This document shows positions 46,456-55,459 of a stretch of 64,000 bases of DNA, piece by piece. Made by a program: the position numbers and the translations under genes. The DNA lies in NCBI RefSeq assembly GCF_030252345.1, contig NZ_CP126980.1, positions 6,029,501-6,093,500 of the forward strand. Direction: 5' to 3'. The stretch comes from Actinoplanes oblitus (GTDB lineage Bacteria; Actinomycetota; Actinomycetes; Mycobacteriales; Micromonosporaceae). Under the pieces are notes generated by a model. It was not told the DNA's origin. It was given only the letters and a program-made list of their open reading frames with translations, and searched no databases. The stretch's first letter is position 1, and each line of letters opens with the position of its first letter.

Positions 46456-47700
46456 CTACTCGCCGCGGCGATCTCTCCCGTGCCGCGCCGTCGCCTCCCG
46501 GATGATGCCGGCCGCCCGCTCGGCGATCTCGTCGTCCGTGCCGGTCCACAGCGTGCCGAGCCAGTGCCCGGCGAACAACCCCACCAGCGTCGGGGTGCCG
46601 TCGGCGGCGGTGGCGTCCAGCCACTCACTGATCGAGGTCCGCTCCGGCCCGTGCACCCGGTAGTAGCCGTGCTCGGGCCAGAAACGCTCGTCGAAGCGCA
46701 GGATCACCTTTTCCACCCGGCCCGCGCCGAGGCGGGTCAGGGCCGCCCGGTGCGGCGCCGGCAGCGGCGGCGCGAAGGTGACGGCGCCGGCCGCGAGCAC
46801 CGGCAGCGGCGCGGTCACGATCACCGCGTCGGCGGCGAACTCGCCGTTGAGCAGCACCCCGCCGGCCTCCACACGGATGTCGTGCACCGGGTGGCCGAGC
46901 CGGATGTCGAGGCCCTCGGCCAGGTGCCCGGTCAGCAGCCGATAGCCGCCGGCGATCCACCGATCCCCCTCGCCCACCCCCGGCTCGAAGCCGTGCCGGG
47001 CGCTGAGCCAGGACAGCGGCGCGCCCGAGTCCATCACGATCTCGGCGTCGATGAACCGGTGGATCTGCTCCGTCGTCCACGGTGCCGGGTCACCCAGCCA
47101 GTCGTCGAGCACCTCCGCGAGCCCGGCGTCCGGTGCCGCCCCGGCCAGCCGTTTGCGCAGGTCGTCCTCGATGCCCTCGGGTATCGACGGGCCGCCCAGC
47201 ACCAGCGGGTCCGCGAAATCGGTGACCACGGTGCGCAGCCCCAGTCGCTCCGCCAGCCGCGCCAGCACGTTCTCGTCGTACTGCTGCAGCCAGTTCGCCC
47301 CCAGGTCGAAGGCGCCGCCGGCCACGTCCACCCCGGCGGTCCGCCCGCCGATCCGGTCCCGTGCCTCGAAGACGCACACCTGGACGCCACGCTCCGCGAG
47401 CGTCCGGCCGGCGCCGAGACCGGCCATCCCGGCACCCACCACGGCCACCCGCGCATGCCCCAGGTCCGCTGCCCAGACGGCCGCCTCGACACCCTTCTCG
47501 TACGCCCCGTGCGTCATCCCCGCCCGGGTCGGATGCGTCGCCTCCCCGGCGATCCGCAGCCGCTGCCCGACCGGTGTGCCGAGCGCGATCCGGTCCTGCG
47601 GGGTCGCGTGCCTGCCGATCAGGCTCCACGAGCCCCGGGCCCACGGGTCGCGCGCCCAGTGCGAGACCGCGGAACCGAGCAGACGAGCCGTGTCAGACAT
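46456..47700 (-). CDS. Flavin-dependent amine oxidase with circularly permuted domain order
   Basis: 414 residues. Flavin monoamine/polyamine oxidases normally begin with the FAD dinucleotide motif and end with a second FAD-contacting segment. Here the N-terminus (residues ~1-78) is that usual C-terminal segment: WARDPWARGSWS and LRIAGEATHPTRAGMTHGAY. Only then comes the Rossmann motif VAVVGAGMAGLGAGRTLAER, VFEARDRIGGRT and FDLGANWLQQYD. The C-terminus stops after LVGLFAGHWLGTLW and IIREATARHG without a second copy. All FAD-contact motifs are present, so the protein could fold. Substrate unknown. ATG 47700 has a weak ribosome site. Confidence 0.88.
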   Translation of the reverse strand: MSDTARLLGSAVSHWARDPWARGSWSLIGRHATPQDRIALGTPVGQRLRIAGEATHPTRAGMTHGAYEKGVEAAVWAADLGHARVAVVGAGMAGLGAGRTLAERGVQVCVFEARDRIGGRTAGVDVAGGAFDLGANWLQQYDENVLARLAERLGLRTVVTDFADPLVLGGPSIPEGIEDDLRKRLAGAAPDAGLAEVLDDWLGDPAPWTTEQIHRFIDAEIVMDSGAPLSWLSARHGFEPGVGEGDRWIAGGYRLLTGHLAEGLDIRLGHPVHDIRVEAGGVLLNGEFAADAVIVTAPLPVLAAGAVTFAPPLPAPHRAALTRLGAGRVEKVILRFDERFWPEHGYYRVHGPERTSISEWLDATAADGTPTLVGLFAGHWLGTLWTGTDDEIAERAAGIIREATARHGRDRRGE

Positions 47701-47821
47701 GCGCGGCAGGGTATCAGCGCCCGGCCGGGTCCCTCGCGCCGATTTGCGCCCCGCCGCCGAGTGCGCCCAAAGACCGATCCGGATCGCTGTCCGGCGCATC
47801 GCACGCTGCGGCTTGCGACAG

Positions 47822-47888
47822 CCGCTTTCCGGTACGGCTGGAGCACCCACCCAGGAGACGGTGGTGTTCCAGCCGTACCGGAAAGCGG
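47822..47888. terminator. 21-bp stem-loop sharing a core with the hairpin at 13906
   Basis: CCGCTTTCCGGTACGGCTGG plus one more base pairs perfectly with its complement at 47868-47888; the inner part continues imperfectly. It lies 14 bp after the GH31 stop on the minus strand, so it likely terminates that gene. The core CCGCTTTCCGGTAC is identical to that at 13909. Confidence 0.75.
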
Positions 47889-47901
47889 TCTTGATCTTGA
47901 C

Positions 47902-50900
47902 TTAGGGGATGGTGAACGTGCTGGTGTAGGGCTTGCGGATCGGGACGCCGCCGGGACCGGTGCTGCTCACCTGGTCAACGGTGAGGGTGTAGCCACCGGC
48001 CGGCAGCGCCGTGGCGGGCGTCCAGACCAGGGCGCCGGGTGCCGGTTCGGCGGTGGTTCCGGCGACCGGGCCGGACGGACCGGTGACCGTTATTGACGAG
48101 CCGTAGCCGGTCCCGGTGGGCTGGATGTCGCGCTGGAAGGTGACGGTCACCGCGGTAGGGGCCGCGGCGGTGCCGACGACCAGGGGGTCGCGCCAGTACT
48201 GGATGGCCAGGTGGCTGTCGGGCACCCCGGGCACGCCCCACCGGGTGTCGGTGTCGTCGACCAGCATGGTCCGGGTGATGCCGCCGTCGACGGTGACGGC
48301 GCGGTTGTTCGTGCCGGTGATCGAGCCCCAGTCCTCGACCGTCTCCCACGTGCCGCGGGTGTACTTGTACTGGATGTCGGTGCCGTCGAGGACCGTGACG
48401 GTGGCCTCCCAGATGCCGTTGCCACGGTTGGTCATGGCGACCTTGCCGGGATCCCACGGGCCGAGCTCGGTGATGTTGCCGGGGAGGTACAGGGTGGCGT
48501 CCGGTGGGGTGCCGGGTGGCGCGAGCACCCGGAAGGTGACGGCTACCGGGCGGACCGGCACGGTGAGCGCCGCGGGCAGGTCCGCCGCGCTGCCGTCCGG
48601 GTTGCGGTAGGCGAGGTGCCCGGTCACCGCCGCGGTGCGCGGCGACGGCCCGGCCGGGGTCACGTCGTAGGTGACGGTGAAGTCGGCGCCGGGCGCGAGC
48701 GACCCCGCGGTGGTAGCGGTACGCGGCCTGATCACCCAGCCGTCCGGCGCGGTGATCGAGCCGGTCAGCCCGGTGACGGTCCCCGGCCCGGCGTTGTGCG
48801 CCGCCAGGACCAGCCGGCTGGTGGCGCCGGACTGCAGGCCGTCGGGGGCGGTCAGGGTCAGGTCGACGGCCGGCTGCCGGCCGACGGTCAGCGGTACGCC
48901 GTCGTGCCGCACGGTGATCGCCCGGCCCCCGGCGACCTCGACGCCGAGCAGGTGTTTCGCCGCGTCGTAGGTGAACGGGGCGGGCCGGCCGGCGACCGTG
49001 ACCAGGTGCGGGCGGGACACCCCGGCGAACCGGACCGTGTAGTGGCGGACGCGGCCGGCCGGGCCGACGGTGAGCGCGGCGCCGCGCCGGCCCTCGTCGT
49101 AGCGGACCGGGGTGCTGGTGTACCCGCCGGTGCGGTAACCGAGGCCGTCGCCGGCGTCGTCGTAGAGCACGGTGCTGCCGGACGCGTGCGGGTAGGCGGT
49201 CAGGGTGAGCCGGTCCGCGGGCTGGGCGGCGACGTTCGCGGCCGGTGCGGCGGTGGGCAGGATGCCGCCGGCCCGCACGTAGACCGGCATGTGGTCGGGG
49301 GTGGCGGCGACGGTCCGGGTGCCCGGCCCGCGGAAGGTGGCCCCGGTGAAGAAGTCGGTCCAGGTGCCGGGCGGGAACCAGACCGGGGTGGTGGTGCTCA
49401 GCCCCGGCGTGGTCACCGGCGCGACCAGCAGCGAGTCGCCGAGCAGGTATTGCGTGTCGTGCCGGTAGGCCTCGTCCAGTTCCGGCCAGCGCAGGTAGAG
49501 CGCGCGGGCCATCGGCATGCCGGTGTCGTAGGTCTGCCGGGCCGCGGTGTAGAGGTAGGGCACCAGCGACTCGCGCAGGCGGAGGAAGTCGGCGGCCGGC
49601 TTGCCGACCGTGTCGGCGTACTCCCAGGGCAGCCGGTCGCCGTGGTCGGAGTGCAGGCGCAGGATCGGCTGGAACGCGCCGAGCTGCACCCAGCGCAGGT
49701 AGAGGTCGTCGGGCAGGTGCTTGCCGGCGAAGCTGCCGATGTCGTGGCTGACGTAGGACATCCCGATGCTCGCCTCGGCCGGGGTCATCGCCGCGGCGAA
49801 CGCCAGGGTGGCCCAGTCCGGGCGGGTGTCGCCGGTGAAGTGAACGGTGCTGCGGTGCTCGGCCCACGGACCGGACGGGCCGGGCGTGGTGTAGTCCGGG
49901 AACGACGCCCCGATCCGGGACAGCGAGAAGCCCCGCCGGTCACCGGCCTCGCCGGCGCGCCGGTACAGCTCGTTGACCCAGCTGTCGGCGGTGAGGCCGG
50001 GCACCGTGACCCGGCTGTCGTCGCAGCAGTAGTCCAGCCACCACTGGCGTACGCCCTGGTCCTCGAAGGTCTTGTGCAGCCCGGCCCAGGCCGCCGCCTG
50101 ATCCCGGTCGCTCCAGTCGAAGCGGTACGGGTCCGGCGCGAAGCTGCTGGCCGCCGGGGTCAGCTTGCCCTTCGCCACGGCCTGCGCCGCGGCGAAGCGC
50201 GGGTCGGCGCCGGAGATCGCGGCGTGCACGTTGAGGGTGCTGGTGACGCCCTTCGCGCGCAGCTCGTCGAGGAACTCGTCGGGCTTGGGGAACAGCGTGG
50301 TGTTCCAGTTCCAGCCGGCCCACTGGTTCGGCGCCTTCCAGTCGGTGTCGATCACCAGCGAGTCGAGCGGGACCTGGTGCTCGGCGAACGCGGGCAGCAG
50401 CCGGGTGCGGTAGTCGTCGGCGCTGTAGGCCTGGTACTTGGAGAACCAGGTGCCGAACGCCCACTTCGGCGGGAGCACCGACGGGCCGGTGAGCGCGCGC
50501 AGGTCGGCCAGGCCGCGCGGGTAGTCGTGGCCGTAGCCGAAGAGGTACCCGTCCTGGTAGGCACCGGTGCGGGCGGGCCGGGCGGCGATCCAGCCGTCGC
50601 CGGTGCGCAGGGCGGTGGCGGTGTCGTCGAGCAGGTACCAGCCGTCCCGGTTGAGCATCCCGGGGTGCAGGTCCAGTTGCTCGACCGGTCCGGCCTGCCC
50701 GGCGTAGTAGTCCAGGCCGCGGTACCAGCCGCCGAGGGCGCCGGACCGGGCCGGCTCGCCGAAGGCCGGGTGCACGGTGGCCGGGCGGCCGCCGACGCGC
50801 AGCTCCAGGCTGGTGTTGGCGGCGGTGACCGGGCCGCTGTCCAGCCGATAGCGCAGGGTCACGGCGCTGGTGGTGACCCGCAGCTCGCCGCCGTGGGTGG

Positions 50901-51159
50901 ACGCGGTGAACCACGTCCGGGGCGGGTCTCGGTCGACGGCGTTGAAGGTGGCCCGGTCCTCGAAGGTGTCGTCGGCGGCGTATTCCAGGCGCAGCAGGGT
51001 CGGGCTGAGGACCTGGACGCGCAGGTGACCGGCGCGGACGGTCTGACTGTGGGTATGCGGGGCCCGGGGCGCGGCGAGCGCCGCACCCGGGGTCATCACG
51101 AGAAGCAGCAGGAGGGCGAGCCAGGCCGCCGTCCGGGAGACGAATCCTCGGGTCGACAC
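47902..51159 (-). CDS. Secreted GH31 alpha-glycosidase with CBM20
   Basis: 1085 residues. Signal peptide, N-terminal beta-sandwich, GH31 barrel with nucleophile Asp376 (WWLDYCCDD) and acid/base Asp444 (FTGDTRPDW), proximal/distal beta domains (DMPVYVRAGGILP-like ending), a NEW3-type domain (TAPDGWVIRP), a CBM20 starch-binding domain (LPGNITELGPWDPGK, YKYTRGTWETVEDWG) and a C-terminal strand domain. The presence of CBM20 favours alpha-glucan or starch-derived substrates rather than xyloglucan. Start GTG 51159 follows GGGAGG. Followed by a strong hairpin. Confidence 0.92.
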   Translation of the reverse strand: MSTRGFVSRTAAWLALLLLLVMTPGAALAAPRAPHTHSQTVRAGHLRVQVLSPTLLRLEYAADDTFEDRATFNAVDRDPPRTWFTASTHGGELRVTTSAVTLRYRLDSGPVTAANTSLELRVGGRPATVHPAFGEPARSGALGGWYRGLDYYAGQAGPVEQLDLHPGMLNRDGWYLLDDTATALRTGDGWIAARPARTGAYQDGYLFGYGHDYPRGLADLRALTGPSVLPPKWAFGTWFSKYQAYSADDYRTRLLPAFAEHQVPLDSLVIDTDWKAPNQWAGWNWNTTLFPKPDEFLDELRAKGVTSTLNVHAAISGADPRFAAAQAVAKGKLTPAASSFAPDPYRFDWSDRDQAAAWAGLHKTFEDQGVRQWWLDYCCDDSRVTVPGLTADSWVNELYRRAGEAGDRRGFSLSRIGASFPDYTTPGPSGPWAEHRSTVHFTGDTRPDWATLAFAAAMTPAEASIGMSYVSHDIGSFAGKHLPDDLYLRWVQLGAFQPILRLHSDHGDRLPWEYADTVGKPAADFLRLRESLVPYLYTAARQTYDTGMPMARALYLRWPELDEAYRHDTQYLLGDSLLVAPVTTPGLSTTTPVWFPPGTWTDFFTGATFRGPGTRTVAATPDHMPVYVRAGGILPTAAPAANVAAQPADRLTLTAYPHASGSTVLYDDAGDGLGYRTGGYTSTPVRYDEGRRGAALTVGPAGRVRHYTVRFAGVSRPHLVTVAGRPAPFTYDAAKHLLGVEVAGGRAITVRHDGVPLTVGRQPAVDLTLTAPDGLQSGATSRLVLAAHNAGPGTVTGLTGSITAPDGWVIRPRTATTAGSLAPGADFTVTYDVTPAGPSPRTAAVTGHLAYRNPDGSAADLPAALTVPVRPVAVTFRVLAPPGTPPDATLYLPGNITELGPWDPGKVAMTNRGNGIWEATVTVLDGTDIQYKYTRGTWETVEDWGSITGTNNRAVTVDGGITRTMLVDDTDTRWGVPGVPDSHLAIQYWRDPLVVGTAAAPTAVTVTFQRDIQPTGTGYGSSITVTGPSGPVAGTTAEPAPGALVWTPATALPAGGYTLTVDQVSSTGPGGVPIRKPYTSTFTIP

Positions 51160-51262
51160 GCAGCGAGCCTCCCGCCGCGGCGGGACCGTGTCAATGGACG
51201 GTTGTCGATTTCAGGTTCCGGAACCGGGGGCGGCCGCTCACGTCGTACCCAAACCGGGTTGT

Positions 51263-52462
51263 TCAAATCGCCTGGTAGAGGGTCGTCCAGAAGTCGTGGA
51301 AGGCGCGGGTCGAGTCCGGACTGGAGGCGCCCACCTGGGTGAGCAGGATGCCGACGAGGTCGTTGGCCGGGTCGGCGTAGGTGGAGGTGCCGGCGCCGCC
51401 GTCCCAGCCGAACTGGCCGACCGGCGCGTAGTCACCGCGGTACGTGCGGACCGCCATCCCGAAGCCCCACCCGCCGTGCTGCCCCTGGCCGAACGAGATG
51501 TGCACGTTGTCCCGGGCCATGGCGGTCCGGGCGGCCTGCTGCTCGGGGGTGAGCCGGTTGGTGGTCATCAGCTCGACGGCGGGCCGGGACAGGATCCGCT
51601 CGCCGCGGTGCCGGCCGTGGTCGAGCAGCATCCGGAAGTAGGCGAGGTAGTCGTCGGCGGTGGAGTTCAGGCCACCGCCGCCGCCCGGGAAGGCCGGCGG
51701 TGTGCTGTGCCGGCCACCCTCGGCCGGGTCCCAGACGTGGAACTCGCCGGTCCGCGGGTCGGGGGCGTACAGCGGCGGCAGCCGGTGCAGCTGGTCGGCC
51801 GGCACGTGGAACCCGGTGTCGGCCATCCCCAGCGGCTCGAAGATCCGCTCCCGCAGGAACGCCTCGAACGGCCGGCCGGAGACCCGGGCGACCAGCACCC
51901 CGAGCAGGTCGCTGGCGATCTGGTACTGCCAGCGCTCACCGGGCTGGTGCATCAGCGGCAGGGTGCCGAGCCGGCGCATCCACTCGTCCGGCTCCGGCAT
52001 CGGCACCGGCAGGTTGGGCGTGATGCCCTGCTCGAAGATCGCGGCCATGATCGGGGTGCCGAGCACCGTCATGTCCATCCCGAGACCGAACGTGGAGGTC
52101 AGCACGTCCCGGACGGTGATCGGCCGGTGCGCCGGCACGGTGTCGTCCAGCGGGCTGTCGATGCGCTTGAGTACCCGCCGGTCGGCGAGCTCGGGCAGCC
52201 ACTGCTCCACGGTGTCGTCCAGGCGCAGCCGGCACTCGTCGAGCAGCACCATCGCCGCCGCGACGGTGACCGGCTTGGACGTCGAGGCCATCCGGAAGAT
52301 GGTGTCCCGGCGCATCGGCGGGCCGCCGTCGTGGCGCATCGTGCCGATCGCCTCGACGTGGGTCCGGTCGCCCTGGCTGACCAGGGCGACCAGCCCGGGG
52401 ATCCGGCCGGAGTCGACGTGGCGCCGCAGGACGTCGCGCAGTTTCGCTGTCGGAAAATTCAT
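51263..52462 (-). CDS. Serine hydrolase, beta-lactamase class C/esterase family
   Basis: 399 residues. SxxK nucleophile motif is ASTSKPVT, the YxN-like tyrosine is YQIASDLLG, and a C-terminal WDGGAGTS-like strand stands for the KTG box. No signal peptide, so it is cytoplasmic and more likely an esterase or peptidase than a beta-lactamase. ATG 52462 (MNFPTAKLRD) follows GAGGATC; longer frame not supported. Confidence 0.88.
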   Translation of the reverse strand: MNFPTAKLRDVLRRHVDSGRIPGLVALVSQGDRTHVEAIGTMRHDGGPPMRRDTIFRMASTSKPVTVAAAMVLLDECRLRLDDTVEQWLPELADRRVLKRIDSPLDDTVPAHRPITVRDVLTSTFGLGMDMTVLGTPIMAAIFEQGITPNLPVPMPEPDEWMRRLGTLPLMHQPGERWQYQIASDLLGVLVARVSGRPFEAFLRERIFEPLGMADTGFHVPADQLHRLPPLYAPDPRTGEFHVWDPAEGGRHSTPPAFPGGGGGLNSTADDYLAYFRMLLDHGRHRGERILSRPAVELMTTNRLTPEQQAARTAMARDNVHISFGQGQHGGWGFGMAVRTYRGDYAPVGQFGWDGGAGTSTYADPANDLVGILLTQVGASSPDSTRAFHDFWTTLYQAI

Positions 52463-52659
52463 GATCCTCAGGATGGTGTGCCGCCGGGACACCATCAACG
52501 ACGAGCCGCGCAACGCCGGATAACCCGACGGTTATCGAGCCGCATGATCCGTCCGGTGCGGCTTCGCGACGCGGGCGCCGGCGCGGCAGGCCGCGCGAGC
52601 GCCTCCGGGACGCCTGGATGATCGACGATGTCCGGACGGGCCGATCCGCGCCGCCGCGG

Positions 52660-53229
52660 TCAGGCCAGCAGACTGTGGGCGATGTCGCGGGCGACCGCGC
52701 CCAGCTCCTCCTCGCTCACTGTGAGGCCGCGGGAGGCCATCAGCACGATGTTGACGCTGAGCAGGGCGGACCGGATCCGCAGCGTCTCGGCGACGGACGC
52801 GTCGGGCCCGGTCACGATGTCGAACAGCTCGGTCATCTTGCCGAACGCGTTCTCCCGGCCCTGCTGCTGGTTCAGGTCGCGGACCACGTGCTGGTTGGCC
52901 ATGGCGAACTTCATGGCGGGCATGCCGCTGCCCAGGCCGAGGTCGACCATCCGGTCGACGACCTGGGCGCGCAGCTCCGGCCCGGGCGGCTGCTCGCGGG
53001 CCCAGGCGACCAGCGCGTCCAGCGCGTCCAGGTGCGCCTGGAAGATCGACAGGACGATGCTCTCCTTGCTGCTGAAGTGGTAGTACAGCGCCGCCTTGGT
53101 GATGCCCAGCCGCTCGGCGATCTCGCGCAGTGAGGTGGCCTCGTAACCGCGCTCGGTGAACAGCTCGATGGCCACCCCGCGGATCTTCGCCTTCGTGTCG
53201 ACGCCTCGCCGCTGTCCTGCCGCACCCAT
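52660..53229 (-). CDS. TetR-family repressor
   Basis: 189 residues. N-terminal HTH: FTERGYEATSLREIAERLGITKAALYYHFSSKE. The ligand-binding C-terminal domain is helical. Divergent from an MFS exporter; two 18-bp operators lie between the two starts, so it most likely represses both genes until a drug binds. Confidence 0.94.
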   Translation of the reverse strand: MGAAGQRRGVDTKAKIRGVAIELFTERGYEATSLREIAERLGITKAALYYHFSSKESIVLSIFQAHLDALDALVAWAREQPPGPELRAQVVDRMVDLGLGSGMPAMKFAMANQHVVRDLNQQQGRENAFGKMTELFDIVTGPDASVAETLRIRSALLSVNIVLMASRGLTVSEEELGAVARDIAHSLLA

Positions 53230-53256
53230 CGCCGCTCACTCTTTTCTCGTTTGCCA

Positions 53257-53274
53257 ACTTACCGTGCGGCAAGT
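53257..53274. promoter_or_regulatory. TetR operator 1
   Basis: ACTTACCGTGCGGCAAGT, an 18-bp imperfect palindrome, 27 bp from the tetR start. Confidence 0.7.
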
Positions 53275-53279
53275 AGGCT

Positions 53280-53297
53280 ACTAACCGGCCGGTAAGT
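53280..53297. promoter_or_regulatory. TetR operator 2
   Basis: ACTAACCGGCCGGTAAGT, matching operator 1 at most positions, centre-to-centre 23 bp (about two helical turns), so two dimers could bind side by side. Confidence 0.7.
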
Positions 53298-53320
53298 AGA
53301 CTACCGAAGGATGCCCTGCC

Positions 53321-54850
53321 GTGACCACACCGACCCGCTTCACTCACCGCGAGATCATGGTGACGATGAGCGGCCTCGTCATCGCGATGCTGCTCGCCAT
53401 GCTGGACAACATGATCGTGGCGCCCGCCCTGCCCACCATCGTCGGCGATCTCGACGGCCTGAACCATCTGGCCTGGGTGACCACCGGCTACATCCTGGCC
53501 TCCACCGTCGCCACCCCGATCTGGGGCAAGCTCGGCGACCTGCTCGGCCGGCGGATCACCTTCCTCTCCTCGATCGCGATCTTCCTGATCGGCTCGGCGC
53601 TCTGCGGCATGTCGCAGAACATGGGCGAGCTGATCGCGTTCCGGGCGGTCCAGGGCCTGGGCGCCGGCGGCCTGATGGTCGGCGTGATGGCGGTGCTGGC
53701 CGACATCGTGCCGCCTCGCGAGCGCGGCAAGTACCAGGGCGTGATGATGGCCGTCATGCCGGTCGCCATGATCGGTGGTCCGCTGGTCGGCGGTTTCATC
53801 ACCGACAACCTGAACTGGCGCTGGGCGTTCTACGTCAACCTGCCGCTCGGCGTGGTCGCCCTGGCGGTCTGCTGGTTCGTGCTGGCCAAGCTGCCCCGCG
53901 GCAAGGGTCAGGTGCGCATCGACTGGCTGGGCGCCGGGCTGCTCAGCGCCTGGATCACCACCCTGGTCCTGATCACCACCTGGGGCGGCAGCGAGTACGA
54001 CTGGGCCTCCCCGCAGATCCTCGGCCTGGCCGCGGTCACCCTGCTGGCATTCGCCGCCTTCGTCCTGGTCGAGCGCCGCGCCACCGAGCCGATCATGCCG
54101 CTCTCGGTCTTCGCCAACCGCAACTTCACCCTGGCCGGCGTGCTCAGCCTGATCGTCGGGTTCGCGATGTTCGGCGGCATCACCCTGCTCCCGCAGTTCC
54201 AGCAGTACGTGCAGGGTTCCTCGGCCACCAACAGCGGCCTGCTGCTGATGCCGATGATGCTCGCCGCCATGGTGGTCTCGCTCGTCGGCGGCCAGGTGAT
54301 CACCCGGACCGGCAGGTACCGGGCGCTGCCGATCGCCGGCACCGTGCTGATGACCACCGGCCTGGCCCTGTTCGCCACCATGGACACCGGCACCTCGCGC
54401 CTCACCACCGGCGTGTTCATGGCGATCCTCGGCGCCGGGATGGGCTGCCTCATGCAGACCACCATGCTGATCGCGCAGAACAGCTCGCCGGTGCACGCCA
54501 TCGGCGCGGCGACCGGCGCGGCCACCTTCCTGCGCAACATGGGCGGCTCGCTCGGCGTCTCGCTGCTCACCACGCTCTACACCAACCACCTGATCGACTC
54601 GCTGGGCGGCAGCGGGCAGGCCGCCTCCTCGGCGGGCAGCATGACCCCGGCCATGCTGCGCGGCCTGCCGGAGAACGTCCGGCACGCCTTTTCCGTCGCC
54701 GTCAGCGACGGCGTCAGCGCCGCCTTCACCTGGGGCGCCGCGGCGGCCGCGGCCGGCATCGTCATCGCGCTCCTCATCCGGCACGTGCCGCTGCGCGGGT
54801 TCGCCGATGCGCCGAAACCCGAGCCGGCCGCCGAGTTGCAGAGTGCGTGA
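53321..54850 (+). CDS. MFS exporter, DHA2 (EmrB/QacA) type
   Basis: 509 residues with about 14 helices. Family motifs: LLAMLDNMIVAPALPTIVGDL in helix 1, GKLGDLLGRRITFLSS in loop 2-3 and FRAVQGLGAGGLMVGVMA. Starts at GTG 53321 after AAGGA. Controlled by the divergent TetR gene; a drug or metabolite exporter, substrate unknown. Confidence 0.94.
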   Translation: MTTPTRFTHREIMVTMSGLVIAMLLAMLDNMIVAPALPTIVGDLDGLNHLAWVTTGYILASTVATPIWGKLGDLLGRRITFLSSIAIFLIGSALCGMSQNMGELIAFRAVQGLGAGGLMVGVMAVLADIVPPRERGKYQGVMMAVMPVAMIGGPLVGGFITDNLNWRWAFYVNLPLGVVALAVCWFVLAKLPRGKGQVRIDWLGAGLLSAWITTLVLITTWGGSEYDWASPQILGLAAVTLLAFAAFVLVERRATEPIMPLSVFANRNFTLAGVLSLIVGFAMFGGITLLPQFQQYVQGSSATNSGLLLMPMMLAAMVVSLVGGQVITRTGRYRALPIAGTVLMTTGLALFATMDTGTSRLTTGVFMAILGAGMGCLMQTTMLIAQNSSPVHAIGAATGAATFLRNMGGSLGVSLLTTLYTNHLIDSLGGSGQAASSAGSMTPAMLRGLPENVRHAFSVAVSDGVSAAFTWGAAAAAAGIVIALLIRHVPLRGFADAPKPEPAAELQSA

Positions 54851-54873
54851 CCGGCGGCGCCCGCCTGGGCGCT

Positions 54874-54907
54874 GATCCGGGCAGCCGTGGTCACGGCTGC
54901 CCGGATC
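54874..54907. terminator. Bidirectional stem-loop terminator
   Basis: GATCCGGGCAGCCGTG and its exact complement with a 2-nt centre, between the convergent MFS and merR genes. Confidence 0.8.
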
Positions 54908-54982
54908 GCGGCGATGACGTGGCCGGATGACCGGACCTGTCGCCCCGTTCGCCAGGCCGCCCGGTGCCGAACCGACCCTTCG

Positions 54983-55366
54983 TCAGCTGCCGGCCCGGCG
55001 CGGTGCGGCGCCGCTCGGCACCGCACGGCAGTCGCCGGTCGAGGCGATCACCGCGTCCAGGCGGTCACGGGTCGCGATCAGGCCGGCGATCTGCTCGTCG
55101 ATCCGGTCGCGTTCGGCGACCAGGCGGGCGGCCGACTCCGGCGTGCTGACGCCCGCGTCGACGCACGGCAGCAGGTCGTGGATCGTTCTGCTGGACAGGC
55201 CGGCCGCGTACAGCTGCTGGATCAGGTGGACACGCTCCACGGCGGTGTCCGGGTAGTGGCGCTGGCCGCTCGGGCTGCGAACCGCGTACAGCAGCTGTTG
55301 CTCCTCGTAGTACCGCAGAGCGCGCACGCTCACGCCGGTCCGGTCGGCCAGCTCCCCGATACGCAT
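54983..55366 (-). CDS. MerR-family regulator
   Basis: 127 residues. HTH MRIGELADRTGVSVRALRYYEEQQLL with the wing RSPSGQRHYPDTAVERV and a dimerisation helix. One C-terminal Cys pair is absent, so it is not a metal type; more like the regulators of redox or drug genes. ATG 55366 follows GGGAGGGG. Divergent from the SDR gene, with its operator between them. Confidence 0.93.
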   Translation of the reverse strand: MRIGELADRTGVSVRALRYYEEQQLLYAVRSPSGQRHYPDTAVERVHLIQQLYAAGLSSRTIHDLLPCVDAGVSTPESAARLVAERDRIDEQIAGLIATRDRLDAVIASTGDCRAVPSGAAPRRAGS

Positions 55367-55408
55367 ACCGCACCCCTCCCCGGTGACCCGGGCCACCCGC
55401 TCTTGCCT

Positions 55409-55424
55409 CTGACGTCAACGTCAG
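55409..55424. promoter_or_regulatory. MerR operator inside the SDR promoter
   Basis: Palindrome CTGACGTCAACGTCAG follows TTGCCT (55403-55408) and precedes a TAGCGT-like -10. The long spacer (~19-20 bp) with a central palindrome is the classic layout of MerR-activated promoters. Confidence 0.7.
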
Positions 55425-55459
55425 GTTTTAGCGTATCGGCACGTTCCCGAGGAGGAGAA

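Noticed and set aside
47902..51342. Very long plus-strand ORFs opposite the GH31 gene
   Set aside because: Gly/Val/Arg-rich shadow translation without motifs; the minus strand has all GH31 and CBM20 signatures.
38285..54850. Biosynthetic gene cluster for a terpenoid or polyketide
   Set aside because: One prenyl synthase and two exporters are present, but no cyclase, PKS, NRPS or tailoring set is adjacent.
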